The notes under the pieces were generated by a model, which was not told the DNA's origin, did no database searches, and saw only the letters and a program-made list of their open reading frames with translations. From NCBI GenBank assembly GCA_964035545.1, contig OZ037765.1:13882698-13946697 (forward strand): a DNA stretch of 64,000 nt, read 5' to 3'. Positions 12,801-22,130 of this stretch are shown piece by piece. The stretch is from Bugula neritina (lineage: Eukaryota > Bryozoa > Gymnolaemata > Cheilostomatida > Bugulidae). Each line of letters opens with the position of its first letter. Within the stretch, counting starts at the first letter, position 1. A program made the translations under genes and the position numbers.

Positions 12801-14277
12801 CCATGAAACAAAGGGCGTTTCGTACACATCTCAGCAAATATGGTGGCAATGCTCCAGATATCTAAAGCAGCTGCATATCTTGTGGAGCCTAGCAGAACCT
12901 CTGGTGCTCTGTACCATAAAGTGACAACCTACAACAGTAAAACACATTCTTAAGGAGATTAACACGAACGTATTGACTTTGATGCATTTCATTTGCTTCC
13001 CGAAAACAGAATTGATTTGAAATTAGCATAAAACTTTTGTTATACAAAATGAGTTTATTCAAAGAGCGGCTGAAAGAACACTGAACTCCTGTCACACAGC
13101 ATGCATGACACCAACCTCATGGGTGTACACTCTCACAGGTACACCAACGGCACGAGCCAGGCCAAAGTCAGCTAATTTTATGGTTCCATTTCTGTCAATA
13201 AGTAGATTCTGTGGTTTCAAGTCTCGATGTAAAACTCTTCTTTGGTGGCAAAACAAAGTTCCAAGAAGAAGCTGGTACATATAGCTCTACAGCCAAGAGG
13301 TTTAGCAGTTACAATATAATGTATATAATGTATATGCCTTTAAAAATATTAAATATCTGTACTTCCAGATGTACACAAAAAGATGTGATTCATACAGTAT
13401 AGATATAGAACTAACCTTCACAAGAGCAGCATCCATGAATTGTCCTTTGGGTATTGTATCCAAATAGTTTTTCAAGTCCATGGATAAAAACTCAAATACC
13501 AAGTAAAGCTTGTTCTCTTGCATAAGAACGTCATCTAGCCTGTAGCAAGACAGAGCTGTACAGAATTATAGTCACAAGGGTACTCAGCACTAGCTTTCCA
13601 TGCACCGAAGCTTTGACACACAGAGAAAGGTTATTGAAAATAATATACCATCCATTTGCTACGCAGTAAGCAAAGTAACACCTACTTTAGTTTGAGGCTT
13701 TTGCTACTTTATTAGTTATCTAAATAAACCAAAACATAAACTGATAAAAAAGAGCTGCAATAAAATTGGCAAGCTACTGCACAGCAATTACTAATGCATG
13801 GAATTACTGTGTCCTGATATTGACTTTGATGAACTTTACTGCCACAAGCAGCTTTGATCCTTTGAACGTCAGCGAATATGCATCTAGTATAATTAACTTG
13901 GCGCATGTTAGATGCTCATATTGCACTTCTCCAAGTATGTTTTCAAGAAGCAGAATATAACTCACGAGACAACATTAGGGTGCTTTAACTCCTTGAGTAG
14001 TGAAATCTCTCTTACGGCAGTGGATGGAACCCCTTCTTCCTCACTCTCCAGACGAATCTTCTTCAATGCTACTATTTTACCCGTCTTTTTGTTTTTCCCT
14101 TTATATACAACGCCATAAGTGCCTGCAAAATTAATATGTGGATTTGTCACTCATTGTGAGCACACAGACACACACAAATAGGTATAAGGTATCTTTATTT
14201 GCAGAAAAAGATTTTTTTTTAAATTAGTCTTCTTACATACCTTCACCAATTTTTTCAATTTTCATATAGTCTTCCAT
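3804..14277 (-). CDS. CDK1: Cyclin-dependent kinase 1 (CDC2), 7 coding exons
   Basis: Master mitotic Ser/Thr kinase, active in the nucleus and cytoplasm with cyclin A/B. Exons in transcript order: 14277-14241, 14122-13966, 13539-13416, 13286-13116, 12928-12765, 4167-4023 and 3908-3804. They sum to 903 nt, 300 residues, against 297 in human CDK1. Visible motifs are the Gly-rich loop GEGTYGVV with inhibitory T14/Y15, the cyclin-binding helix PSTAVRE (45-51), catalytic [11 protein letters not shown], and the T-loop [15 protein letters not shown] carrying T161. The stretch [16 protein letters not shown] matches CDK1 rather than CDK2 (which has RLDTETEG). The helix reads V instead of the near-universal I at position 49. 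The intron between exons 5 and 6 is about 8.6 kb and carries LTR element 1 in the same orientation. TTTTAG/GTC at 14289-14291 suggests a 5' UTR intron just upstream of the ATG. Confidence 0.95.
4168..7503 (-). other. CDK1 giant intron, part 3' of the LTR insertion
   Basis: This is non-coding AT-rich intron sequence between CDK1 exon 6 and the LTR element. No protein homology is visible in it. A block at about 5570-6430 is a degenerate triplet/hexamer array and is listed separately. Short ORFs near 4807-5249 have no family features and look like chance. Confidence 0.6.
5570..6430. repeat. Degenerate triplet/hexamer array (copy A)
   Basis: This is cryptically simple sequence made of words such as TACTATTAG, TTAGTATTA and ACTCTGAG. 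It has a period of three and no single perfect unit. It fades out towards 6430. Related arrays occur near 17400, 32490, 48700, 50100 and 57656. Confidence 0.55.
7509..8048 (-). repeat. LTR element 1, 3' LTR
   Basis: 540-bp direct copy of 11345-11884 and the downstream LTR relative to the coding strand. It is preceded on its outer side by the duplicated target ACCTC. Confidence 0.93.
8049..8058 (-). other. Polypurine tract of element 1
   Basis: AATGGGGGGT on the minus strand directly abuts the 3' LTR, as expected for the plus-strand DNA primer of an LTR retrotransposon. Confidence 0.7.
8095..8208 (-). pseudogene. RNase H C-terminal remnant of element 1
   Basis: In a different frame from the long ORF, this stretch reads [12 protein letters not shown]...[13 protein letters not shown]. 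That is the conserved end of the gypsy RNase H/tether region (RW...LQ...G..N..AD.LSR). It lies after the integrase. It shows both that RT-RNase H originally followed integrase and that an internal deletion, with its junction near 8205-8240, removed the rest and shifted the frame. Confidence 0.75.
8108..11248 (-). CDS. Gag-protease-integrase polyprotein of element 1 (1046 aa, no RT)
   Basis: One continuous ORF. Residues 35-130 are a highly charged coiled coil containing three 11-residue repeats ([10 protein letters not shown] type). Residues about 134-295 form a SCAN-like capsid domain ([20 protein letters not shown]...). Two CCHC knuckles follow at 327-340 ([14 protein letters not shown]) and 348-361. 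The protease motif is [10 protein letters not shown] (DTG at 440-442). Integrase has H627, H634, C664 and C667 as zinc ligands, then D697, D757 and E793 with the standard 35-residue D-E spacing. A GPF-type C-terminal module follows near 930-965. No reverse transcriptase motif exists anywhere in it. The last ~30 residues are an out-of-frame read through an RNase H remnant, so they are an artefact of the deletion. Confidence 0.88.
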   Translation of the reverse strand: MALLERVTQMGKDLGLVEDKLIAFVEKNLPIVAAQEEKEKDREERRLEREAEKIRQENEKALMEMKIKADQEAMAFKVKADQEAMALKVKADQEAEERRQRHELDMEKLKADTSLEHSRHESTRLEIANKPKPKIPFFDEKVDEMDSYLERFEWVAEGCNWDKGDWPYHLSQYLRGTATEAYIRLSPTDRRDYKKVKEALLERFNLTQEGYRKKLREAEAYEDETPAQLFTRIETYVHKWVELSGGMDIAKLVATEQFISSCPDDLAVHLKQSSYNSSEDMCDAASLFLHARGRKLAKTKKTNTKRMENAPADSMDAEQGSKSDGACFICKDKSHIARNCPRQGKKHCSHCKMNNHNTSDCRKYGGKSVHAAAAIATTQNKTVVTDPGISSKVEEPTEITVNGKKFINAAVCKNGPKFKDGGTAIFDAEVNGQRATVMRDTGCGCIVVNAKYVQPQHLTGESVYLNMADASVREAQWALISVRSPFYNGVIKAAVMDKTICDLLIGNVDGARSADQPLENWKDCAVTTGAQAVKEKSGDKPLKIDSNTNPLSIGKDEIARLQRDDPTLERFFDAKEVKEKKGCTTRFVVRNKILYREYTDSKSASVKPVKQLMVPSSLRKEVLQKAHDCIMSGHLGVKKTTDRVLSNFFWPGLNGDVVRFCQSCDICQKTVKKGSVMKVPVQETPLIDTPFKRCAIDLIGPINPPSEKGHRYILTLVDYATRYPEATPLKNIDSATVAEALLDMYSRVGIPEEVISDQGTQFISDYMKEFTRLLDMRQLPTSPYHAMANGLVEKFNGTLKSMLKKLCAKEPRQWHRFINAALFAYREVPQESTGSAPFELLYGRTVRGPMYILRQLWTKEDTADEVKTCYQHVFELRERLDDMMEMALASLKDSQKRYKHYFDKKAKQRDFKPGDKVLILLPTDGNKLLMHWQGPFNIEEKVRLNDYIINIRGKRRTYHANMLKKYFERETPTDSMTVGAVMTLDAAGAGISDHDKEREESQDDLLDLYSKKQQNDEMGYVFTELQNQGGVNQRKGQCWSRLSKPN
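10958..11056 (-). repeat. 33-bp tandem repeat, three copies, in element 1 gag
   Basis: Three in-frame 33-nt units encode an 11-residue Lys/Glu/Ala-rich coiled-coil motif ([11 protein letters not shown]). Small differences between units suggest older expansion within the family. Confidence 0.75.
11324..11342 (-). other. Probable primer-binding site of element 1
   Basis: TGGGGGCTGCTCCGGGAAG on the minus strand starts 2 nt inside the 5' LTR. It begins with TGG, as a complement of a tRNA CCA end should. I cannot assign the tRNA species, and it differs from the tRNA-Leu site of elements 2 and 3. Confidence 0.5.
11345..11884 (-). repeat. LTR element 1, 5' LTR
   Basis: 540 bp, beginning TGTCAC and ending GTGACA in plus orientation. 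It is the upstream LTR relative to the coding strand. By visual comparison it matches 7509-8048 with no difference seen. Confidence 0.93.
11890..12764 (-). other. CDK1 giant intron, part 5' of the LTR insertion
   Basis: AT-rich intron between the LTR insertion and CDK1 exon 5. No coding similarity, repeat array or RNA gene was seen. Confidence 0.6.
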
Positions 14278-14291
14278 TATTTATTGACCTA

Positions 14292-16089
14292 AAAGATAAA
14301 AAAACCATTAAATTCAGTTAAAAAGTTGGCTAACTGTAGACATATTTATATCAATCACCAGAATTTACAAAAAATCATTGACAAAATTTCAAAATGAGAA
14401 CTAAAATATGAAATGTTTACTAAAACATTAAGATGAGAACTAAAAGCATTGCTGCAGCTGGGTTTGAAATATGTTGGCCATATTTATAATTTTAGAGTTT
14501 GCTAGTTGTGGTGAACAATTATTAGCAATATTATAGTATTTTGTTGTTAAACCAGATTTATACTTTTTCCAGCTTTTTCTAGAGAAACAAAATGCAGTGA
14601 AGTAATAAAATTTTTTATATTTTATGCAATATGTGGAACCCTTTCTTGCATGCCCTAGAGCAGCCAGCTATAAGAATCTTTACACAAATCTGAAAAGCCT
14701 GATTGACTGCAGCTTACAGCTACTTTAAACTGACATAACACACTCAATTATTCTTAGCAGTTTGACAAACAACTAAACATAGCAAATTATTTTTATCTAA
14801 TTATATGCTCTATATAATATAATAGAGTATTCTAATATTATGTTTTGGCATAATAGACACACAGTTATAAAATTTTACATATATCAACAATGACTTAAAA
14901 TGTATTCTATCGCTCGTTTCAGTTTTCCTAAGATAATTTGGACTTTTTTTACAAAATACCGTATTTTAGTGATGTAAAAAAGACAAACAATTAGAAAGTG
15001 TTTTTTGACAATTATTTTTTTAGAGGAAATAAATAAAATAGAAACGAACCTCTGCAAAACTAATTTGTTTCTACTAAAAACTTCTAGTTCAAACTGAGCA
15101 CACATTAAATTCTTTTAATTATCCAATAAAATATGATTAAATCTGAAATATCATTTTGTTGATATAGTTGTGGAATATATCCCATGCTGCAATGACTGCT
15201 AAATATAAATGTTTGATAAAGCACTTTAATCTTTCACTATAATTATATTATTTGAACAAAAACATTAAAGCATTATTAAGGAGTAAGTTAGTGGTACAAA
15301 TTTGATCATATAACATGAAAACCAATTATAGACAATATCATTAGTCATATTTTTATTGTTTAACATTATAATAGTCCCTGAATCATTGTGATGATGATTA
15401 TTATAACCAAGCATTTTAATTAAAGTCTATTTAGTAAGAGTCTCCCTAAAATGAATATTACATAAAAATCAAAATAATTATTACAAAGTAAAAGTATTGG
15501 TAAATACTTTTTCAAAAGCAAATATTTAGTATGGACATGATCAATGACCAACATAATTAAACTAATACTTAATATTTAAAAAAACAATTCTATACTGTGT
15601 TACCACCGTCTATAAACTTGATGGAATAATTGAAATTAAATAGCAAATGCTATGAATTTATGGTCATTATTTTTATATTAAATGCAGTTTATACATTAAT
15701 ATTATTAAAGATTTGGCTATTGCTTATTCAGTTATTGCTTATTTGATGATTTAGTAATCTTAACCGGATACTCATATCAACAATGACTAAGAAAATTAAT
15801 ATAAAATTTATAATAAACAACCTAATTTTACTTTTATTCATAATGATGTACTGAGCGAATAATTATGAACATAATTGAATAAATAGAAAATGTAGCCTCA
15901 TAGCTACATCCAGTATGAGTAGAGCCTTATTCAGTTGACTAAGTGTAAGCATAATCACACTGGATATTCAGGTTGAGGATAATCTTTATACAGCCCATCA
16001 TTGTAGGGCCTAGACCATAGGGTAATCACTATTAACATGATTAGGACAGTAATACTTATAGTTACACTGATACAAGTACAAGATTATAC
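14292..16089. other. Intergenic region upstream of CDK1
   Basis: This should contain the CDK1 promoter and 5' UTR exon(s), but none can be fixed from sequence alone. It is AT-rich, and the only sizeable ORF (14884-15105) has no recognisable features. Confidence 0.4.
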
Positions 16090-17400
16090 CGCAAGACTAG
16101 AAAGATGCAAGCATTGTCCAATTATTTAAGAAAGAGTGTAGGAATTATTGGGGTATATCCCTTCTATCTATCGTAGGCAAGATTCTCTTTTGCATACTAC
16201 TAAACCGGCAAAATGCAAATATTACACTACAGGCGTCTCAGTGTGATTTAAGAGTTGAGGTAAAATAGACATGGCTTTCTGCTTAAAGCAAGTGCAAAAA
16301 ATTGCATAGAACAAAACATGTTACTCTAAATAATATTTACTTCAGCAAGGCATTTGAAACGGTGTCTAGAGCAGGCCGTTAGCAGGTCCTTAAAAAGTTT
16401 GGCTGTGCAGACAAGTCCACCAGCATGATTGAAGAGCTTCATACAGGCATGCAAGCAAATGTAGCAAGCAAGGATGTGTCCCGAATCAACATTTTTTTCA
16501 CTATACCTGTCAGCCATGCATGAAGTTGCCTTTAAAGACAGCCCAAAAGGCGTATATATAAAAACTAGAAAAGAAGTGGACCTGTCGGATGTAACTCATT
16601 TCAAGTTTAAAACCAAAACCACTGCTGACTTAGGCAGATATTTTCTAATGACAGTGCACTAGTGGCTTGTCATTTTAATGACATATAGACTCTAGTCAAC
16701 AGATTTGCTACCGCTGCAAAATAATTCAGTCCTGAACCAACATCAAGAAAACAAAATGCCCCAACCAACCTCGAAAGCTTCAAAGTGAAACATATCAGGC
16801 AAACATGACAACCATCAATGGAGAACCTTTAAAAAAGCGCAAAACTTTCAGGTACTTTGGAAGCGCAGTAGCTGACAATGTTAGACCAAATAATAAAATT
16901 CCTCTGAGAATAGGAGACACTAGTACAGTGTATTGAATATTGAGGACCAGACTTTGAACTAATTGTCATGTTTCAATCAAAATAAAGTGTCAGGTGCTTC
17001 ATTCTACAGTGCTCGCTCGCTGCCTTAATACATGGTGCTGAAACCTGGAACATATACAGTGTGCAAGTTGACAGATTGCAAGCATATTCCATGAGACATA
17101 CGCTCAATCATGGGTATCTCTTGGAGGGACAAGTTTACTAACCAGGAAGTGCTAAAGAAAGCTAGTTTGCCATCTGCAACATCTATCCTCATGCAAATAA
17201 ACTTGGGATGGGTAGGACATCTCGAGAGGATGGACCACATTATTCTCAACTGAAAGGTAGGCAAAACCAAGGAAAGCCCAGACGAAGATTTAAAGACACT
17301 ACGAAGCAAAATATGAAGATAAATATGGACAGGGATGATTAGCAAACGGAGGCTAAATATAGACAAGTGGAGATGTCTGATGAAACCGAATTGAAAACAG
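16090..17400 (+). pseudogene. Decayed non-LTR (LINE) reverse transcriptase
   Basis: Broken plus-strand reading frames keep RT landmarks in the right order. They are VQLFKK...NYWGISLLSIVGKILF near 16115-16200, then SQCGF and MAFCLKQVQ, then IDFSKAFETVSRAG near 16340-16375. After these come LYLSAMHEVAFKDSPKG near 16500-16550, DDSALVA near 16650, and a C-terminal IHGAETW...LGWVGHLERMD near 17030-17235. Many stops and frameshifts make it an old dead copy. The pattern fits the large endonuclease-RT LINE group common in invertebrates; the clade was not resolved. Confidence 0.72.
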
Positions 17401-18115
17401 TCATTGGCGCACCAAGACTGCTATGATGATGACGATAACTGATGAGTGATAGGATGATACTGGTGGACTGCAGCAATTACAATGATACTTGATAGCCATT
17501 ACTTATTACTGATAGTAATAGTATTAGCAACAATAAGTAACATGATTGAATTATTATTATGATAATCACTGACATTGAGTTTGACTATTAATTAACTTTA
17601 ACTATAAGACATAAGCAAATTAAAAGGTCAAGGTCAAGGCAAGCCTAGAAATAGAGACTGAGACCCATGCTGAGACTGAGTACAACTACAATTATGAAAT
17701 CAACATATAACTATAAGTGACATCCTTGAGCCCCAGCTGGCTTAGTTAATACTATACGTCACCATCCAGTTCGTTAGTTTGGCTGTAAACATAGTGCAAG
17801 ACCAACTCTAACTTTACGACTAAGAGTAACATCAACAGTAACTCTAACTCTGAGTAAAACTAAATGTAACGCTAACTGTAGGTGTAGTGTGGTAATCATT
17901 ATAATAATGGTAATGGTATTAGTTTATATTAAATATCACAATGACAATTATATTCACAATGATTAGATAGCCATAGTGACAACAACAACGTCAATGATCA
18001 TCACTATGAATTATTGAAAATAAATGAACATAAAAATCAATATGAATCTACTAATACTAATAGTAACACTAATATAAATACTCATAATTATTTTCATATT
18101 GATAAGAATAAGATA
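17400..18115. repeat. Degenerate triplet/hexamer array (copy B)
   Basis: Low-complexity sequence of mixed GATGAT, TAATAG, AACTCTAA and TATGAN words with a three-base rhythm but no fixed unit. It lies directly downstream of the LINE relic. Confidence 0.5.
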
Positions 18116-19217
18116 ATTAAAATACATATTGTAATGGGGCGTGGCTTACGCCTCATGCGTATCCCCCCTGCCAATTAGAGAGTGATTGGCAACTATTGGA
18201 TGAAGCCAAGCAGGACAATTTATTTTTAGTTAGTTAGAGTATACTTGCCGTGATGATAAGTAACATTGTACTAATACTTATAGAGATTTCTACGCCATAT
18301 TTTACAGTTTTATAATAAAGTCTTACACACGAAAATATCAGTGAATTGCTTGTGACTAGATGCATATTGCTCACTAGAAGCCCACACAAACATTGTGCTT
18401 CGCACAACAATATAATATTATAAATCATGCAATTCAATTTCATGCTGAACTTGATGTTATTAAAAAATTCTTCCTTATGATAATTATGTTGAATATTAAT
18501 ATAAATATGATACTCAAATTATCATAAAATCAATCTAATAATCACATTTAGTTTTACTGATAAGTGATGAGGATTATCATAATCACTAATTTTAACTATA
18601 AGTATTAGTAAGAACTGATAAGATTAGGTTAAAGTGATAAGACTAAGTCATGAGATAAACCCATAACCATTATCAATATGAATATCATTATGATGAAGAA
18701 ATCGTATTTTCATTTTGATTTTTAAAATTTAAACCCAATTTGAATTTGAATTTCTAGTTCATATGAATATCAATATGAATATGGTGATAGACTTAGAGAT
18801 ACTCATACTGATACTGCCTAAATGCAGTTTAATAGTAAGTTCATTTGACGTTTAATTCAACTTTCAGGAAAGCACAAAGTTTAGAGAAAAAATCAGCAAA
18901 TCTATAAGTATAACTGTAAGTATAAATGATTACATCAGTGTAGCACACTAACATCTATCTGCAATTTAGACTGAAAATGATACAAGGAGCTTTCTGTGTC
19001 TTTGGACTTGCCGCTGAGTTCGAATGGCCCAATAAAAACACCAATAAGTTTACAATTATTCTGTAAAATAATATTATATTGGCTACATAGTTATTATCTA
19101 GCCAATAGTAACACTTAAAATGTTTCGAATCATTCAAGACACACGAGTTTTTGAAATGACAACTCGTAGATTAGAAAAACTCTACAGTCTACATTATAAT
19201 ATATTATTATACGATTG
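18116..19217. other. Intergenic, mostly AT-rich
   Basis: No gene was recognised. A weak triplet-rich patch lies at about 18480-18830. A GC-richer stretch near 18130-18215 resembles no family I know. Confidence 0.4.
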
Positions 19218-19225
19218 ACTTATAG

Positions 19226-19457
19226 CATGGATGGACAACTTTTTCTGTTCGAGGACAAGTTCAGAAATTGGCCAAAACGAAGGGACACATACTAAATTTT
19301 ATTATAATACAGTAATTGGTCACAAAACCTATACTGTGCTAATCAGAACACATATAAGTTATAACAGTTTTAACTTATCCTAAGTATTAAAAGGGCCACT
19401 GAAAAACGGGCAAAGGGCAAGAAGTGGCCCTGGGGCCCCCAGTTGTCCACCCCTTGA
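19226..19457. mobile_element. hAT-type MITE, 232 bp
   Basis: The ends are imperfect inverted repeats: CATGGATGGACAACT at the left, and AGTTGTCCACCCCTTG at the right, which is its complement form CAAGGGGTGGACAACT. They are flanked by near-matching 8-bp duplications, ACTTATAG (19218-19225) and ACTTATAA (19458-19465). An 8-bp duplication and a CA-GGGGTGGACAAC-type terminus fit the hAT superfamily. There is no transposase inside. Confidence 0.6.
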
Positions 19458-20189
19458 ACTTATAAAATATACAGTAAGTCGATTCGATGCACCCGTGAAC
19501 CTTGTACAAATAGGCTATACATAATTGACAAGGGCGATCAGAAAGGACCACAGAACATTGCAAAACACAGTCACCTAAAAATATGACAGCAATAAACTAT
19601 ATAAACAATAGAAGTGTGTATTATTTTTAAAATTGGACCAGTTAAATTTACTGTCATTAAACCTATTGTGTGGCTATGACTAAGAGAAATTGAATCAGTT
19701 TAGTCTAAAATACGAAGCAATCCTACTATTTTGAGTAAAAGTGAAATAACATTTACTGACGCATAAACACTTATGTAAATTGATATAAAAACCAAACTTC
19801 GTCCTTTGAGAAATTTAGCATCTACTTCCTCCACCCTGGGCTAATGTGTGACAAAATTATTTAATTTCACACACTCGATGTTTGCTTTATCTGCATGGTT
19901 TTGCTTTAAACTTATTCTAGCTTATAGTTAATGAAAATTTAGTATATAAAAGTCAGACCTTATAGAACAGAATGTACAACTGAACTATAAGCTATAGAGT
20001 TGTTCGTTGAGTTTATATTAAAAAGTGATCCTAATTAACAATGTTTAGTACCATTCACTTTTTTTAGACAATAATTGTTATTTATTTATGCTAAATAACA
20101 TTATTTTGAAAAACAACACCTATATAGGTATTGCAAAATTGCTTGAGAAATGGAGTAAAAGAAAACCACGGTCTTGCCTATTTTCAAAT

Positions 20190-20416
20190 GTAAGGGCTTA
20201 AAAACTCACACAAGTTTGTAGTCACAATCTCTGTGATGAAACCCCTGATACAAAAGGTCTTTTTTGTTAAATTGGGCTAAGGACTTATTTAGATGGGGCA
20301 CAAGAGTAATTATGAGTGGATCCTCTTCCTAACATCACCGATGGCCTTTGCAGGAGTTAATGAACCCATTGCCTCATGTTTACTAAGCAAACGCTCTAAC
20401 GCTCTAACCCTTAGAA
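20190..20416 (-). mobile_element. tRNA-derived SINE, minus-strand copy
   Basis: Read on the minus strand it has a degraded tRNA-like head (GCGTTTGCTTAGTAAACA), then GGCCAT...GATGTTAGGAAGAG and a body shared with the copy at 60224-60435, including GTGCCCCATCT and AAGTCCTTAGCCC. It abuts LTR element 2, whose LTR starts 22 bp away. Confidence 0.7.
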
Positions 20417-20437
20417 TACCGCTACTCCTTAAGCATG

Positions 20438-20744
20438 TGTTATGTTTTTCAGATTTAGGGTTGATATGCTATCCAGAGAGTCTAATTACTTGCTATAGAA
20501 CTGCACCAGGATAAGTCGAGTGAACGAGTATATATTTTACACACAATAATACATTATAAAAACGATACAAATACATCTGACAATTTACACATCTAATCTA
20601 TTCAGCACTCTAACTTCGACTGAGTTAGCAGCGGGAAACTATAATTGCTGCTAACTATCAAACACGCTAATTGGCTATCCATTGTTCCGGGTCAATTACG
20701 CGACCCTACGTGTTGTGCTGCTGGTAGCTCCACGAGCCACCACA
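20438..20744 (-). repeat. LTR element 2, 3' LTR
   Basis: 307-bp partner of 26859-27165. It is bounded outside by CATG and inside by the G-rich polypurine tract GGTGGGGGCGG (minus strand, 20745-20755). Confidence 0.92.
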
Positions 20745-21100
20745 CCGCCCCCACCAGCAGAAAGCCCTCTTTCTGATATAAAAAAAAACATTCATTATTA
20801 ACCACATACATCAGTAGACCAAAATAATACATAACACACATAAAGATATATAATAACAGACAGAGTCATTATAACAACCGGTTACATACAATTGACCAGC
20901 TATAGAGGAGGAATACCGGCTAGTTGTGGTATTGGACAAGGAATAGGCCTGTCGAGCAGTCAAGCATTTACATGACATCCTGGTTTCTCCCAAGAGGACG
21001 AAGTTGCGGATTATTCCGGGTAGCAGAACTAGAGTCCTTGTTGGGCACGCCGGTGCTTGGCTTGGCATGTACGCAGTTTCCGTTTCATCCGGCCTACTGA

Positions 21101-22060
21101 TCATTTTAGTTGGAAGAGCCCCGTCGTAGTATTAAGTAGATCCGGTGCTAACTGGGTGAATTCTTCTTGTAGTCGGAGGAGGCGTTCCTCTACTGTGGCC
21201 AGGCGAACTGGGTCTGGGGACGGTGTCCGTCTGCGGCGCAAAGGGGGACTGGGAGACCTGGTTCGTCTCTTCATCGGGGTAGGGGATACCTCTCCTTCTT
21301 CTGGATAGGCAATTTCGTCGGGGGTGTACACCATCTGAGGGCGGTCAGATACCAATGGGGATTGTTGTCTGCCATAGTCTAATACGCGTTGGAAACCCGA
21401 GGTCAGGACGGCCAACAACATTGCCTTCTTTACTAGGGGTCGTATCAGGGTGAGGAATTCCGGATAGAGCTTGACGTCGACCACATAATTCTCTCCAGAG
21501 AAACAGCCCGCCGCTCGATGTCTGGTGACGGGGTAGGGGTAAACGTCATTGTATCCGCAGGGGCAGAATGTGAGTAGGAGATGGGCGTTGACATGTAGCT
21601 TCAAGGAGCGGTGAGAGGCACATTCTTCGCCACAAATCTGGCATCTCGTCCGTCCTCTGGACCCCCAGGCCGTTTCTATTTCCTCCTCTGTTTCTGGAGA
21701 CACCTACCGCCAACGGCGGCGTAGTGGCTCGGGCTGGTCACCATTGGCATACTCCTCAGGATGCGGAGCGGGAAGTGCTCTATCCCGTACCCTGGTTGTA
21801 GCGGGTCGAGTGTAATCTGAAAAAGTTTCAACAGTGTTAATACAGTACACTGCCGTGTTGTCAGCTTGAATAGCTTGGCAACTCCTAATTCAGTTACCTC
21901 GTAGAGATTTATGGTAGTGAATAGTCAGATAGAACACGTATTGCAATGAGATTATAAAAATCTCTAAGTCAAACTGAGTTCTTACTACGGTATTTCACTA
22001 ACCTATCTCCAGCTCGATTGACTCAGTGAGTCGGAGCTGAGCGATGCAATCTAGTTTCAT
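21101..22060 (-). CDS. Two-exon zinc-finger accessory gene of element 2
   Basis: Predicted exon 1 is 22060-22003 (ATG; MKLDCIAQLRLTESIELEI plus one base), with donor GTTAGTG. The acceptor TTTTTCAG leads into exon 2, 21816-21101; the split codon becomes GAT and the frame continues. Exon 2 encodes a short acidic/Arg-rich stretch, one in-frame TAG (21704-21706), then a C2H2 finger CQICGEECASH...HVNAH (C-X2-C-X12-H-X3-H). A second, variant finger follows (CPCGYNDVYPYPVTRHRAAGC), then an Arg/Ser/Pro-rich basic tail (KRRTRSPSPPLRRRRTP) and a short coiled coil (ATVEERLLRLQEEF). It sits between pol and the 3' LTR, where envelope or accessory genes lie in other elements, but shows no envelope features. 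The function is unknown; nucleic-acid binding is an inference. The TAG means this copy is broken, unless the GTAGGT there serves as a donor. Confidence 0.6.
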
Positions 22061-22130
22061 ATTAAGATATAGTTAACTCACCCCACGATCTGTTGTCGTA
22101 AGACATACTGAATGTGTGAAATGGTTTGAA

